Shown here: one piece after another, positions 17,805 to 26,803 of the stretch
Numbering within the stretch: the first letter of the stretch is position 1
Layout of the letters: each line of letters begins with the position of its first letter
DNA from: Jiulongibacter sediminis
GTDB taxonomy: Bacteria; Bacteroidota; Bacteroidia; Cytophagales; Spirosomataceae
DNA length: 64,000 nt
Reading direction: 5' to 3'
Assembly (NCBI RefSeq): GCF_001306455.1
Contig: NZ_LGTQ01000009.1
Coordinates: forward strand, 496,001-560,000
Made by a program: the position numbers and the translations under genes
Notes under the pieces: generated by a model
What the model was told of the DNA's origin: nothing
The model's database searches: none
The model's input: the letters and a program-made list of their open reading frames with translations, nothing else

Positions 17805-17897
17805 GACCTGTGTTTCAGATCGATGGGACAAAGTTGGCGGGTTGTCCAAACAAGAGTCGGTTTATAAATATGTATAAACGAGTGTAAGCATGTATAA
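17805..17897 (-). promoter_or_regulatory. conserved ssb control region with 5' hairpin (copy 1)
   Basis: On the minus strand, the 57 bases 17861 to 17805 align without gaps to 29871-29927 upstream of the other ssb gene (about 42 of 57 identical by hand). The last 19 bases, TCGATCTGAAACACAGGTC, are identical. Within them GATCTG-aaaca-CAGGTC forms a 6-bp stem with one G-U pair. A TTTG-ending -7-like box, CAACTTTG, lies just upstream, so the hairpin would sit near the 5' end of the mRNA. Similarity continues to about 17897 (ATGCTTAC, CGTTTATA). Confidence 0.75.
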
Positions 17898-17956
17898 GTA
17901 TTTGTTGTCTTTTTTCTTATTGATTTACAATTACTTACAGAAGTTAATTTTCTTCT

Positions 17957-17964
17957 TATATTTG
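17957..17964 (+). promoter_or_regulatory. -7 promoter box (TAnnTTTG) of the zinc-ribbon gene
   Basis: TATATTTG fits TAnnTTTG and ends 22 bases before the ATG at 17987, giving a short leader of roughly 15 bases. A -33 element is not evident. Confidence 0.5.
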
Positions 17965-17986
17965 ATAGAACACATAAAGAATTCAC

Positions 17987-18349
17987 ATGGAAAGAAGTTG
18001 TCCAGAGTGCGGGAGACCTATTTTTGGTCGGGCCGATAAGAAGTTTTGCTCAGAGCCTTGCCGCAATAGTTACAATAATAAATTGAAGGCGGTATCTACC
18101 AATCTGATTCGCAATACCAATTATGCTTTGAAGAAAAACTACAAGATTTTGGAAAGCATTTGTAAAGAAGATAAAGCCAAAACTGTTCGGAGTACTCTTC
18201 TCAAAAATGGCTTTGATTTCAATCTGATCACCAGCCTCAGAACCACCAAGAAAGGAAGCACCTACTATTTTGTGTATGACTACGGTTATTTAGAGCTAGA
18301 TAATGATTTTTTTCTGATTGTCAAGGACAATAGAGGGGAGGAGGATTAG
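17987..18349 (+). CDS. small zinc-ribbon protein of unknown function
   Basis: 120 residues. The N-terminus (MERSCPECGRPIFGRADKKFCSEPCRNSYNN) has CxxC...CxxxC spacing, a treble-clef or zinc-ribbon finger of the kind seen in DUF2116-like proteins. The remainder is Lys/Asn-rich and ends in an acidic tail. Similar small proteins are common in Bacteroidota, but I know no function. It is divergent from the first ssb gene across about 210 bp, which hints at a DNA-related role (inference). Confidence 0.6.
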   Translation: MERSCPECGRPIFGRADKKFCSEPCRNSYNNKLKAVSTNLIRNTNYALKKNYKILESICKEDKAKTVRSTLLKNGFDFNLITSLRTTKKGSTYYFVYDYGYLELDNDFFLIVKDNRGEED

Positions 18350-18384
18350 GTTTTGAGTTGTACCAAGACTACCCACTAAAGAGC

Positions 18385-18467
18385 AAGGTCGTGGCAAGAC
18401 TTGATTTCGGAGTTTACGTTTTATTCGTGGCACGACCGCCAATCAATGATCCTAGCCGTGCCACGAT
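18385..18467. repeat. TCGTGGCACG inverted repeat after the zinc-ribbon gene
   Basis: TCGTGGCACG (18425-18434) and CGTGCCACGA (18457-18466) form a perfect 10-bp inverted repeat with a 22-base loop. A third related unit, GTCGTGGCAAGAC, lies just upstream near 18389. It sits between convergent genes and may be a REP-like element or a terminator without a T run. Confidence 0.55.
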
Positions 18468-18471
18468 TGTA

Positions 18472-20016
18472 TTAGTTGGCTGAATTTTCAATGAATTGGG
18501 CAGAAAGATCTGGCGTCGGCATGTCTTTATCAAGTGGGAACATTGGTCGCCTTATCCGCTTATATCCCAGTCTTTCCAAATCCTGATCTACTCCGCCAGG
18601 AGTTAGAGCCATAACCCAGTTGCCACGCATCTCGTACAGTTCCGGTACCAAATAGCCAATTTTCACCACTACAATGTCAGTTTCTCTTGGGTTCAGGTCA
18701 AGTTCGGTAAAGTCCTTTTCATAATGGTACGGTTTCCGTTTCCCGGTAACGATAACTTTTACACTACCAATTTGTACCACCACCTCAGTCTCAGCATGAC
18801 GGTCGCCCTCTTTGATCGCTAGAACCTTTCCTTTTAGTTTAAGAGGCGGAGCAAAGCGATTGTCGACAGCCGCACCGGCCATGCCTTCTGCTATATTACC
18901 GATGCCAGCAGCCTTGGCTTTTTCAATAAAATCAGGTCCCGGGATAGAGGCATAAATCAGAGAAGGCCCCTTTTCAGTTTTAAATTCCGGCCTTTTTAAA
19001 ATTTCGTTCAGTGTCCAGGTTACGTCTCCGGCACCTCCAGCAGTTGGATTATCGCCCATATCACTGATCATGAAAGGAGGGCGGAGATTATCTAAGGCCA
19101 TTTCCATGGCTTCTTCAAAGGTTGTTGTAGGAGCTACAAACTCAAACTCATCTCTGACCTCCCAAAAGCTTTTCGCCAACTTTTCCGCCGCGGAGGCCAC
19201 AGCCTGCTGATCGTCTCCCGTTACCATAACCACGGCATGATTTCGAGGCTCATCAGCCCATGCGTAGCCAATCCAGATGGCAGCGTCAATAACCCCCTCT
19301 TGCCGCGTTAAAGGTTCTACTTTGGCATAAAGACTTTTTCCGGGCTCTATTCGAGTACTCGTTTTTTCCCCCGGTAACAGGATAGGAACCGGAATCCATG
19401 CTTTAAACTTCGGCTTACCTTTTCCACTTTTAAGCCTGTCGAGCAGATTATCAACTGCCCTTTGTTTTGATTCCATAGCATCTTCATGTGGTGCAAGCCT
19501 GTAGGCTGTAATCAAATCGGTATTTTTAGCCAGTTTCTCAGAGACATTTCCGTGAAGATCCATGCAGGTAGAAATAAGCGTTTCAGTACCTATTACTTCC
19601 CTTATTTTTTCAATGAAGTCACCCTCAGGGTCGTCAAGCCCAACAACACTCATGGCTCCATGAATGTCAAAAAAGAGACCATCATAGGGGGCTTCGGTAG
19701 CTAGTTTTTCCAGCGTCAGATTAACCAGAGAGTCATAGGCCGCTCTACTTACCGTACCGCCAGGCAAGGCTTTTCCGGTAAGAGTCGGTACCCACTGAGC
19801 ACTGTTTCTTTGTGGAGTATTCTCAGCCATAAAAGGGTAATAATCGAAAATCTCTTCTCCTGTTAATGGATGGAAGGCCTCTGCTTCTGTAATAGCTGGT
19901 GAAAAAGTGCTGGACTCTATGGCCAGACCGGCAATGGCAATTTTAGGGAGGCTATCTTCTCCGGTACAGCCGAACAGGCCCAAAATACCCAGAAGGGCGA
20001 GAAGCGGTTTATGCAT
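18472..20016 (-). CDS. M81 family (MlrC-like) metallopeptidase lipoprotein
   Basis: 514 residues from the ATG at 20016, which gives a lipoprotein signal (MHKPLLALLGILGLFGC, Cys17); an earlier ATG eight codons upstream is less likely. The body matches MlrC-type M81 proteins: IAIAGLAIESSTFSP at the start, DGLFFDIHGAMSVVGLDDPEGD, CMDLHGNVSE, RLAPHEDAME and SDMGDNPTAGGAGD with the His/Asp metal ligands. MlrC is named for degrading linearised microcystin, but most homologues have unknown substrates. Single gene, no evident partners. Confidence 0.85.
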   Translation of the reverse strand: MHKPLLALLGILGLFGCTGEDSLPKIAIAGLAIESSTFSPAITEAEAFHPLTGEEIFDYYPFMAENTPQRNSAQWVPTLTGKALPGGTVSRAAYDSLVNLTLEKLATEAPYDGLFFDIHGAMSVVGLDDPEGDFIEKIREVIGTETLISTCMDLHGNVSEKLAKNTDLITAYRLAPHEDAMESKQRAVDNLLDRLKSGKGKPKFKAWIPVPILLPGEKTSTRIEPGKSLYAKVEPLTRQEGVIDAAIWIGYAWADEPRNHAVVMVTGDDQQAVASAAEKLAKSFWEVRDEFEFVAPTTTFEEAMEMALDNLRPPFMISDMGDNPTAGGAGDVTWTLNEILKRPEFKTEKGPSLIYASIPGPDFIEKAKAAGIGNIAEGMAGAAVDNRFAPPLKLKGKVLAIKEGDRHAETEVVVQIGSVKVIVTGKRKPYHYEKDFTELDLNPRETDIVVVKIGYLVPELYEMRGNWVMALTPGGVDQDLERLGYKRIRRPMFPLDKDMPTPDLSAQFIENSAN

Positions 20017-20185
20017 TCGAATTGGTTTAGTTTTGAGCAATGAATATACGCCATTTGTCTTAATGGGAAATTAAGAAAGGATTAATGGTATGGTCAATCG
20101 TCATTTTTTATTCAAAAAAGAGCCTCCAAAGTCAAAGACCAAGGAGGCTACCTGTTTCACCCAAACTAACCTGTAATCGGAAAAG

Positions 20186-21610
20186 TTAATTCCAGCCACC
20201 ACCCAGAGCTCTGTAAATATTGACCCGGGCGTTCATTTGTTGTCTTCTCGTTTCTATTAGCTCAAATCTTGACTCTAACGCCTCTCTTTGCGTAAGTAAA
20301 ACTTCCATATAATCTGCTCTTGCGTTTTTAAAGAGGTCATTAGAGATACCTATGGAAGCCACCAGAGCATCTACCTGCTGGTTTTTGAGTGCAAAACTTT
20401 GAGCCAGGTTTTCAATATTGGCTTGTTGGTTCACCACTTCCAGATAGGCCCCCAGAATGGTTTTCTCATATTCATAGACCGTTTGAATCTGAGCAGCATT
20501 GGCATTTAAATATGTCGCTGTAATGGCTCGTTTATTGATCAAGGGCCCGATCAGATCTCCCGCGAGGGAGGTCAGTAAAGATTTTGGAACATTTGCGAGG
20601 TAAATGGGATTGAAAGCTCTCAGACCCAAGGCTGCTGAAATACCCAGCGAGGGGTAAAAGTTTGCCCTGGCCACGTCCACATCCAGTTTGGCCGCTTCCA
20701 GGTTGTATTCGGCCTGTCTGATGTCTGGTCGGTTTGCCAGTAACTGAGCAGGCAGGCCCGCTTCCTTATAAACGATCTGTCGATTGACAAAATCACCGGA
20801 ACTTCGCAAAATAGGTTGAGGAAAACGGCCGGTCAGAAAATTGATCCGGTTCTCTATTTCTACGATATCCTGACGAATTTCATACTGAAGACTTCTGGTT
20901 TTATAGACTTCGGCCTCAAATCGCTTCACGGCTAATTGTGTCACACGGGCGGCTTCTTTTTGAATCTTGACAATTTCAAGAGCATTACTTTGAATCTCAA
21001 TGTTTTGTTGTACAATTTCCAGCTGATTGTCAAGAGCCAGCAATTCATAATAGGAATTGGCAATTTCAGCCACGAGGTTGGTCACCATAAAATTTCGGGC
21101 TTCCTGACTTCCCAGATAACGGTTAAAGGCAGCTTTGCGTGCATTTCGCAATTTGTGCCAAATGTCCAGCTCCCAGGTGGCGTATAAACCACCCAGGAAA
21201 TCAGGAAGTGGCTCAGGCATCTCTTTACCTTCTTTGATGTCAGTAGTCGCTTCCATGGCACCGATATTTGTGTAGCGGGCCACTTTGTCAAGGCCCATTC
21301 CGCCCCGGTAACCTACAAAAGGCAAATATTCACCTTTTCTGGCCAGGACCTCATTTTTACTGATCTCAATCTCCTGCATCATGATATTCAACTCCTGATT
21401 CTTATTCAGGGCTGTATCTATGAGTGACGCCAGGTAGGGATCCTGGAAATACTCCTCCCAGTTGACTTTTTCCACAGATTCGGCCGTTTTTTGACCACCA
21501 AAATCAGCCGGTAAGTTTCTGTTCTCAATTTTTCCCGTGATTTGAGGCGTTTTACATGAGCTCATGATTAGCAAAATGCCTGCTACTGCAATGAATTTTA
21601 GTTTTTTCAT
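20186..21610 (-). CDS. RND efflux outer-membrane lipoprotein, NodT/OprM type
   Basis: 474 residues from the ATG at 21610, chosen because MKKLKFIAVAGILLIMSSC is a lipoprotein signal; the long upstream in-frame extension overlaps the permease gene and is not real. Two OEP repeats follow, with family landmarks such as WEEYFQDPYLASLIDTAL, LLANRPDIRQAEYNLEAA and VARANFYPSLGISAALG. It forms the trimeric outer-membrane exit duct. It starts 4 bp after the permease stop and is the third gene of the adaptor-permease-duct operon. Confidence 0.92.
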   Translation of the reverse strand: MKKLKFIAVAGILLIMSSCKTPQITGKIENRNLPADFGGQKTAESVEKVNWEEYFQDPYLASLIDTALNKNQELNIMMQEIEISKNEVLARKGEYLPFVGYRGGMGLDKVARYTNIGAMEATTDIKEGKEMPEPLPDFLGGLYATWELDIWHKLRNARKAAFNRYLGSQEARNFMVTNLVAEIANSYYELLALDNQLEIVQQNIEIQSNALEIVKIQKEAARVTQLAVKRFEAEVYKTRSLQYEIRQDIVEIENRINFLTGRFPQPILRSSGDFVNRQIVYKEAGLPAQLLANRPDIRQAEYNLEAAKLDVDVARANFYPSLGISAALGLRAFNPIYLANVPKSLLTSLAGDLIGPLINKRAITATYLNANAAQIQTVYEYEKTILGAYLEVVNQQANIENLAQSFALKNQQVDALVASIGISNDLFKNARADYMEVLLTQREALESRFELIETRRQQMNARVNIYRALGGGWN

Positions 21611-21614
21611 GATT

Positions 21615-24600
21615 TTACTCGTCGTTTTCGTTTTCAGAATTACTGCCAAGAAGATTCTTGAGTTTGGCATTGGCTTTTCGCAGACTCTCCATAAGGCGGC
21701 TTCGGCTTTCATTGCTCTGGACAAAGTGTTCAGAGAGGGAGTCGCTATCCTCGTCCCTAATGAGTTGTTTACCATCAGACAGTGTTCCGAAAATGTAGTA
21801 CAGACCCGGAATGATGAGTACTCCGAACAGTGTCCCGAAGAGCATACCTCCCAAGGCCGAGCCCCCAATAGTTTTGTTACCGATAGCACCGGCACCGTGT
21901 GAAATCACCAACGGAATCAAACCAGCTACGAAGGCGAAAGAGGTCATCAGAATTGGCCTGAACCTCACCTTCGCTCCCTCGATGGCAGCGTCAAGTACGG
22001 TAGCTCCCTCTCTGCGACGCTGCACGGCAAACTCCACAATCAGCACGGCGTTTTTTCCTAACAAACCTACGAGCATGATAAGCCCTACCTGAGCATAGAC
22101 GTCATTGGCGAGTCCCATGGCCTTCAGCATCACAAACGAGCCGAAGATTCCGACCGGTAAAGAGAAGATAACAGCCATCGGGAGCAGAAAGCTTTCATAC
22201 TGAGCTGCCAAAACGAGGTAAACGAAGATGAGAACTACGGCAAAAACATAAATTGACTCATTACCGCGACGTGCTTCATCATAGGAGAGGCCTTCCCAGG
22301 CAATATCATAACCACGCGGCAGGGTTTCTTTGGCTACCTGTTCAATGGCCTTAATGGCATCTCCGGTGGTAAAGCCTTTGGCGGGTTGCCCCTGAATAGA
22401 AGACGAGTTATACATATTATACCGGGTAATCTCATTAGGCCCCTGCTTTTTGACCAGTTTCATGAACGAAGAATAGGGTACCATTTCATCGTGCTCATTT
22501 TTCACGAACATATTAAGTACATCAGAGGGCAGTCGCCTGAATTCAGGACCCGACTGAACATACACTTTGAAAAAACGCCCGAAACGAATAAACCCCTGTT
22601 CATAAGTACTACCGATCATGATGTTCAGGTTTTCCATGGCTTTGCCAATTGAAACCCCTTTTTGCATGGCTGCCTGATTATCAATTTCGAGTTCATATTG
22701 TGGGTAATTGGCTGCAAAAAAGGTAAACAGTCCTGTTAACTCTTCCCGCCTACCAAGAGCATCCATGAATTGTTTATTGATACGGTCAAAGTCCTGATAG
22801 TCAACAGTGTTATTTTTGTCAAGCAATCGTAAGGAGAAACCTGCTGAGGAGCCAAAACCAGGAACAGCCGGCGGTTCAAAATACTCAATGATAGCCCCAA
22901 GGTCTTTAGACTTTTCTTCCAGTTCTTCAATCACCTCGTTGACGGTGTGTTCGCGATCAGACCAGTTTTTGAGATTAATTAAACAGGTTCCGGCATTGGA
23001 CCCACGGCCTTCGGTCATGATTTCATAGCCTGCCAACGAGGATACCGACTCTACGTCTTCAACCGTTTCACAAATTTCCTGAAGTTCACGGGCAACCTGA
23101 TTGGTTCTTTCCAGCGTAGCACCTGGCGGAGTTTGAATAATGGCATAAATGGTACCCTGATCTTCGCTAGGGATAAAGCCGGCAGGCAGAATTTCATTTT
23201 CAAAGACGATGCCCAATCCAAAGGCAAAAAGAATTAGGAAGGTTAGCAATCGCTTATTCACAATCACTTTCAAAACACTCACATAGCGACCGGTCAGTTT
23301 ATCAAAACCTTTATTAAATTGATCAATAAGCCAGTCGAGCGGTGATTTTTTCCTGACTTTTCCATGGTTATTTTTCAGTATCATCCCACACAAAACAGGC
23401 GTCAAAGTCAAAGCCACCACAGCTGAAAGAATAATGGCACTGGCCATGGTAATCGAGAACTGGCGGTAAAATGTGCCTACCGGACCAGACATAAACGCTA
23501 TGGGCAGAAACACCGATACCATCACCAACGTAATGGCGATGATAGCTCCGCTAATCTCACCCATCACTTTTTTTACGGCATAATAAGGAGAGAGGTGTTC
23601 TTCCTCCATTTTGGCATGGACGGCCTCTACCACCACAATGGCATCATCCACCACAATACCTATGGCCAGAACCAAGGCGAATAGAGTGATCAGGTTTATT
23701 GATAAACCAAACATCTGCATTACAAAGAAGGCCCCGATTAACGAAACCGGAACGGCGATGATGGGAATTAGCGTTGATCGCCAGTCGCCCAGAAACAGGA
23801 ACACCACCAAGGCTACCAGAATAAAGGCATCTCTGAGGGTATGAATGACCTGCTCCATTGAGGCATCCAAAAACTTTGACACATCATAACTCAATTTATA
23901 ATCTACTCCCGGAGGGAAAGTTGCTTTGAGTTCCTCCATTTTGTCTTTAACCTCCTGAATAACCTCTGAGGCGTTGCTACCTACATTTTGTTTTAATACA
24001 ATAGCCGCAGAAGGATTCCCGTCAAGGTTTGAATAAATATCAAAGAACTCGCTTCCAAGTTCTATTTTGGCCACATCGCCCAGGTGAATACTTTCTCCGG
24101 CCGGGTTGGCCCTCAGGATAACGTTTTCATATTCTTCGGCCTTATTGAAACGCCCTTTATAAGTAAGCACATACTCTAAAGACTGAGCTGAAATGCCGGA
24201 ACTTTGCCCAATTCGGCCGGGCCGCCCTACAACACTCTGTTCAGCCAGAGCATCCATAACATCCTCTGCTGAAATGTGATAGGCCCGCATTCGGTCGGGA
24301 TTAAGCCAGATTCTCATGGCATAGCGACGGCTTCCCAGAATCTGGGAACGGGCCACACCATTGATACGGCTTAGTTCGGGAAGGATATTCACATCGGCGT
24401 AGTTATACAAAAACTTCTCGTCCATGTCCTTGCCCTGTCCGTACAGGTTGATATACATCAACATACTGGGCTGAATAGGGGTGATGACCACCCCTTCCCG
24501 CTGAACCAGCTCAGGTAGTAAAGGCATCACCTGATCCACCCGGGTTTTGACCTGCACCATGGCCTGATTAGGGTCTGTACCGGGTTCAAAAATGACACGT

Positions 24601-24869
24601 AAAGTAGCCTCGCCGGCACTGGTGGCATCAGTAGCGAGGTATCGCATACCCTGAACACCGTTAATGGCATTTTCAAGGGTTACCAGTGTAGATTTAACGA
24701 GTACGTCGGCACTTGCTCCCGGGTAGGCAATAAAGATATTGACGGTAGTCGGGGCAATTTCGGGAAACTGAGCAGTGGGTAACTGCTTAATAGCTAAAGA
24801 ACCGGTAAAGACGATAATCACCGAAATGACAATTGCCAGTACAGGCCTGTGAATGATATTTCTGAACAT
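21615..24869 (-). CDS. RND multidrug efflux permease, HAE1/AcrB type
   Basis: 1084 residues, with 12 membrane helices and two large periplasmic loops. It starts MFRNIIHRPVLAIVISV. The proton-relay Asp pair is intact in GIVVDDAIVVVEAV, as is the Lys in LLGKNAVLIVEFA, so it is probably an active proton-driven pump. Compared with AcrB (1049 aa) it has a longer cytoplasmic tail (about residues 1045-1084, charged, EDSDSLSEHF onward). The substrate range is not predictable. Middle gene of the operon. Confidence 0.94.
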   Translation of the reverse strand: MFRNIIHRPVLAIVISVIIVFTGSLAIKQLPTAQFPEIAPTTVNIFIAYPGASADVLVKSTLVTLENAINGVQGMRYLATDATSAGEATLRVIFEPGTDPNQAMVQVKTRVDQVMPLLPELVQREGVVITPIQPSMLMYINLYGQGKDMDEKFLYNYADVNILPELSRINGVARSQILGSRRYAMRIWLNPDRMRAYHISAEDVMDALAEQSVVGRPGRIGQSSGISAQSLEYVLTYKGRFNKAEEYENVILRANPAGESIHLGDVAKIELGSEFFDIYSNLDGNPSAAIVLKQNVGSNASEVIQEVKDKMEELKATFPPGVDYKLSYDVSKFLDASMEQVIHTLRDAFILVALVVFLFLGDWRSTLIPIIAVPVSLIGAFFVMQMFGLSINLITLFALVLAIGIVVDDAIVVVEAVHAKMEEEHLSPYYAVKKVMGEISGAIIAITLVMVSVFLPIAFMSGPVGTFYRQFSITMASAIILSAVVALTLTPVLCGMILKNNHGKVRKKSPLDWLIDQFNKGFDKLTGRYVSVLKVIVNKRLLTFLILFAFGLGIVFENEILPAGFIPSEDQGTIYAIIQTPPGATLERTNQVARELQEICETVEDVESVSSLAGYEIMTEGRGSNAGTCLINLKNWSDREHTVNEVIEELEEKSKDLGAIIEYFEPPAVPGFGSSAGFSLRLLDKNNTVDYQDFDRINKQFMDALGRREELTGLFTFFAANYPQYELEIDNQAAMQKGVSIGKAMENLNIMIGSTYEQGFIRFGRFFKVYVQSGPEFRRLPSDVLNMFVKNEHDEMVPYSSFMKLVKKQGPNEITRYNMYNSSSIQGQPAKGFTTGDAIKAIEQVAKETLPRGYDIAWEGLSYDEARRGNESIYVFAVVLIFVYLVLAAQYESFLLPMAVIFSLPVGIFGSFVMLKAMGLANDVYAQVGLIMLVGLLGKNAVLIVEFAVQRRREGATVLDAAIEGAKVRFRPILMTSFAFVAGLIPLVISHGAGAIGNKTIGGSALGGMLFGTLFGVLIIPGLYYIFGTLSDGKQLIRDEDSDSLSEHFVQSNESRSRLMESLRKANAKLKNLLGSNSENENDE

Positions 24870-24896
24870 AAATAAAAATCTTTTATGAGACGAGGA

Positions 24897-25985
24897 TTAC
24901 TCAGCGTACAGACTCAAGTGACTAATGACGTGAGCCGGGTCTTCAAATTCACTTTCTATTTTTTCGTTTTCTTTGACCTTCCGTAGTCCTTCAAGCAGAA
25001 TCTTGTCTCCTTCTTTCAGGCCGTCGGTAATGGCATAAAGGTGGGGTAGTTCAGCACCAATGGTGATGGCTCTGGAGTGAATGGTGTTATCCTCATCCAC
25101 CACGAAAACATAATTTTTTTCAAGTACCTCAAAAGTACATTTCTGAGGTATCAGCATAGCTTTCTGCATGGGTACGGTAACCTGAATGTTTCCGGTTTCT
25201 CCGTGTCTTAATAGCCCCTCAGGATTTGGGAAAGTAGCTCTGAATGCGATGTTTCCGGTTTCGTTATCAAACTCACCTTCAATAGTTTCTACCCGGCCGG
25301 TGTGGTTGAAGAGTTTATTATTAGCCATTAACAGGTTCACGTTGAGCATTTCGCCTTTGCTTTTTTGCGATCTGTAATCTAGATATTCAGCCTCCGGTAC
25401 GTTGAAATACACCCACATCTGGCTGTTGTCAGAGAGCGTAGTCAGCAGCTCACCTTCATCCACAAGGCTTCCTTTTCTCACACGCAGGCGGTCCATAATT
25501 CCTGAAAAAGGAGCCCTGATTTCTGTGAAGCCTAAATGTACCTTTGCCAACTGCCTTTCAGCTTTTGCTTTTTCCAGTTTAGCTTCTGCCAGAAGTAGCT
25601 CATTTTGTGAAACCACATTTTTTTCAGCCAGCGTACGGGCATTGAGAACTTCAATTTCAGCTGCTTTTACTTCTGCCTCACTTTTCAAAACCTCTGCTTC
25701 ATACAGATTGGGCATGATCTGAAACATCAGCTGACCTTTTTTGACATACTTTCCTTCGTCTACATAGATATCTTGCAAATAGCCTTTTTCCAGAGCCCGC
25801 AACTCTATGTTTTGGATCGAGTGAATCTGACAAACGTAGTTTTTGATGAGCGTGGTGTCCTTAACGATAGGACTGGTGATGAGAAACTTTGATTCAATTT
25901 CTTCGGTGTGTTCTGCTTTTCCCGAAGTGCAGCCTGAATTCCAGAGTAAGGCATACAGGCCTGCCAACATGAGTAGTTTATTCAT
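24897..25985 (-). CDS. RND efflux periplasmic adaptor (membrane fusion) lipoprotein
   Basis: 362 residues with a lipobox (LLWNSGC, Cys19). It has the usual hairpin-lipoyl-beta-barrel order: VELRALEKGYL-like first lipoyl half (here IELRALEKGYLQDIYVDEGKYVKKGQ), alpha-helical hairpin to about 150, second lipoyl half FTEIRAPFSGIMDRLRVRKGSLV, and the barrel. It bridges permease and duct. First gene of the operon; a palindrome upstream is a candidate repressor site. Confidence 0.92.
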   Translation of the reverse strand: MNKLLMLAGLYALLWNSGCTSGKAEHTEEIESKFLITSPIVKDTTLIKNYVCQIHSIQNIELRALEKGYLQDIYVDEGKYVKKGQLMFQIMPNLYEAEVLKSEAEVKAAEIEVLNARTLAEKNVVSQNELLLAEAKLEKAKAERQLAKVHLGFTEIRAPFSGIMDRLRVRKGSLVDEGELLTTLSDNSQMWVYFNVPEAEYLDYRSQKSKGEMLNVNLLMANNKLFNHTGRVETIEGEFDNETGNIAFRATFPNPEGLLRHGETGNIQVTVPMQKAMLIPQKCTFEVLEKNYVFVVDEDNTIHSRAITIGAELPHLYAITDGLKEGDKILLEGLRKVKENEKIESEFEDPAHVISHLSLYAE

Positions 25986-26034
25986 GATAAATCAATTAAA
26001 AAAATGTTTGATTGAGTTTGGTTTTTGTTATTAA

Positions 26035-26050
26035 CGTATAGGTATATACG
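26035..26050. promoter_or_regulatory. palindrome upstream of the RND operon
   Basis: CGTATA-ggta-TATACG is a perfect inverted repeat 50 bases upstream of the adaptor start. The position fits a TetR-like operator, but no regulator gene is adjacent, so this is only a candidate. Confidence 0.4.
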
Positions 26051-26142
26051 AATTCAGTCGAAGAGGTTTTCTCCCGATTGAACTAATTAAAAAAAGAAAA
26101 TGAAAGATCGGATTACAGGTTAGAATCCGGTCAAATTGAATC

Positions 26143-26538
26143 TCAAAGCCTGAAGACTTCGAAAAGTAGGTAAGATTTCTGGGAGCCGAGATTTAGAAAA
26201 GGCTGGCTTCTCAAAAGCTTGTTTGAAGCCTCAATGATTTCTAGGCCGCCTTTGTATGAGAAAGATTGATGGAAACCAGCACTTTTAGAGTTGCCGGAAG
26301 CCTCAAACAAATGATTTTTTTCCTCTTCATCAGTTTCCTCTGTTATAAGAAGGGATTCTTCCCGGTCATCTGAAGAGTAGACTTTAAAATGAAGTTCGTT
26401 TTCTTCTGACTGTTGTAAAGAGCTTTGCTGAAGTTCAGAGTCAAGATAATGAAGGTCTGTCTTCCATGCCGAAGCATTGAAGCTTACGCCGGATAAAACC
26501 AGCATTGCGATTAGGACGCGTGACAGAAATTTCATCAT
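26143..26538 (-). CDS. secreted or periplasmic protein of unknown function
   Basis: 131 residues with a signal peptide (MMKFLSRVLIAMLVLSGVSFNASA) and a very acidic, Ser/Glu-rich mature part (SSLQQSEENELH, TEETDEEEKNH). I recognise no family. It sits on the same strand upstream of the RND operon but is separated by the 26035-26050 palindrome region. Signal and length support a real gene, although it could be lineage-specific. Confidence 0.5.
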   Translation of the reverse strand: MMKFLSRVLIAMLVLSGVSFNASAWKTDLHYLDSELQQSSLQQSEENELHFKVYSSDDREESLLITEETDEEEKNHLFEASGNSKSAGFHQSFSYKGGLEIIEASNKLLRSQPFLNLGSQKSYLLFEVFRL

Positions 26539-26789
26539 TTGGAATCAAATGTAAATTAGGGTAATCGATTCGTCAAGAGATATTTTCAATTTGTTTGGCT
26601 TCGCATTATTGTCCTGCGTATAGTTCAAAAAAATAGCAGAATTATACATTGATTTTAATTATTTCAGTGCATGAAAACAAAATCATGAGGTATTCAGACG
26701 CTGAAAGACCAGAGAATTATAAAGGCACACGAGCTATTAAAACCAGCTCAAAGTTTTCCACGCCCTCCGTGATTCGCCGCATCTTTTTC

Positions 26790-26797
26790 TATATTTG
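26790..26797 (+). promoter_or_regulatory. -7 promoter box (TAnnTTTG) directly before dnaX
   Basis: TATATTTG matches TAnnTTTG and ends 6 bases before the ATG at 26804. If used, transcription would start at or within a few bases of the start codon, giving a leaderless or nearly leaderless mRNA. No -33 element is clear. Confidence 0.45.
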
Positions 26798-26803
26798 CCA
26801 GCG

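Noticed and set aside
21611-21895. N-terminal extension of the efflux outer-membrane protein
   Set aside because: It overlaps the 3' end of the permease gene in another frame, and a proper lipoprotein signal begins at 21610.
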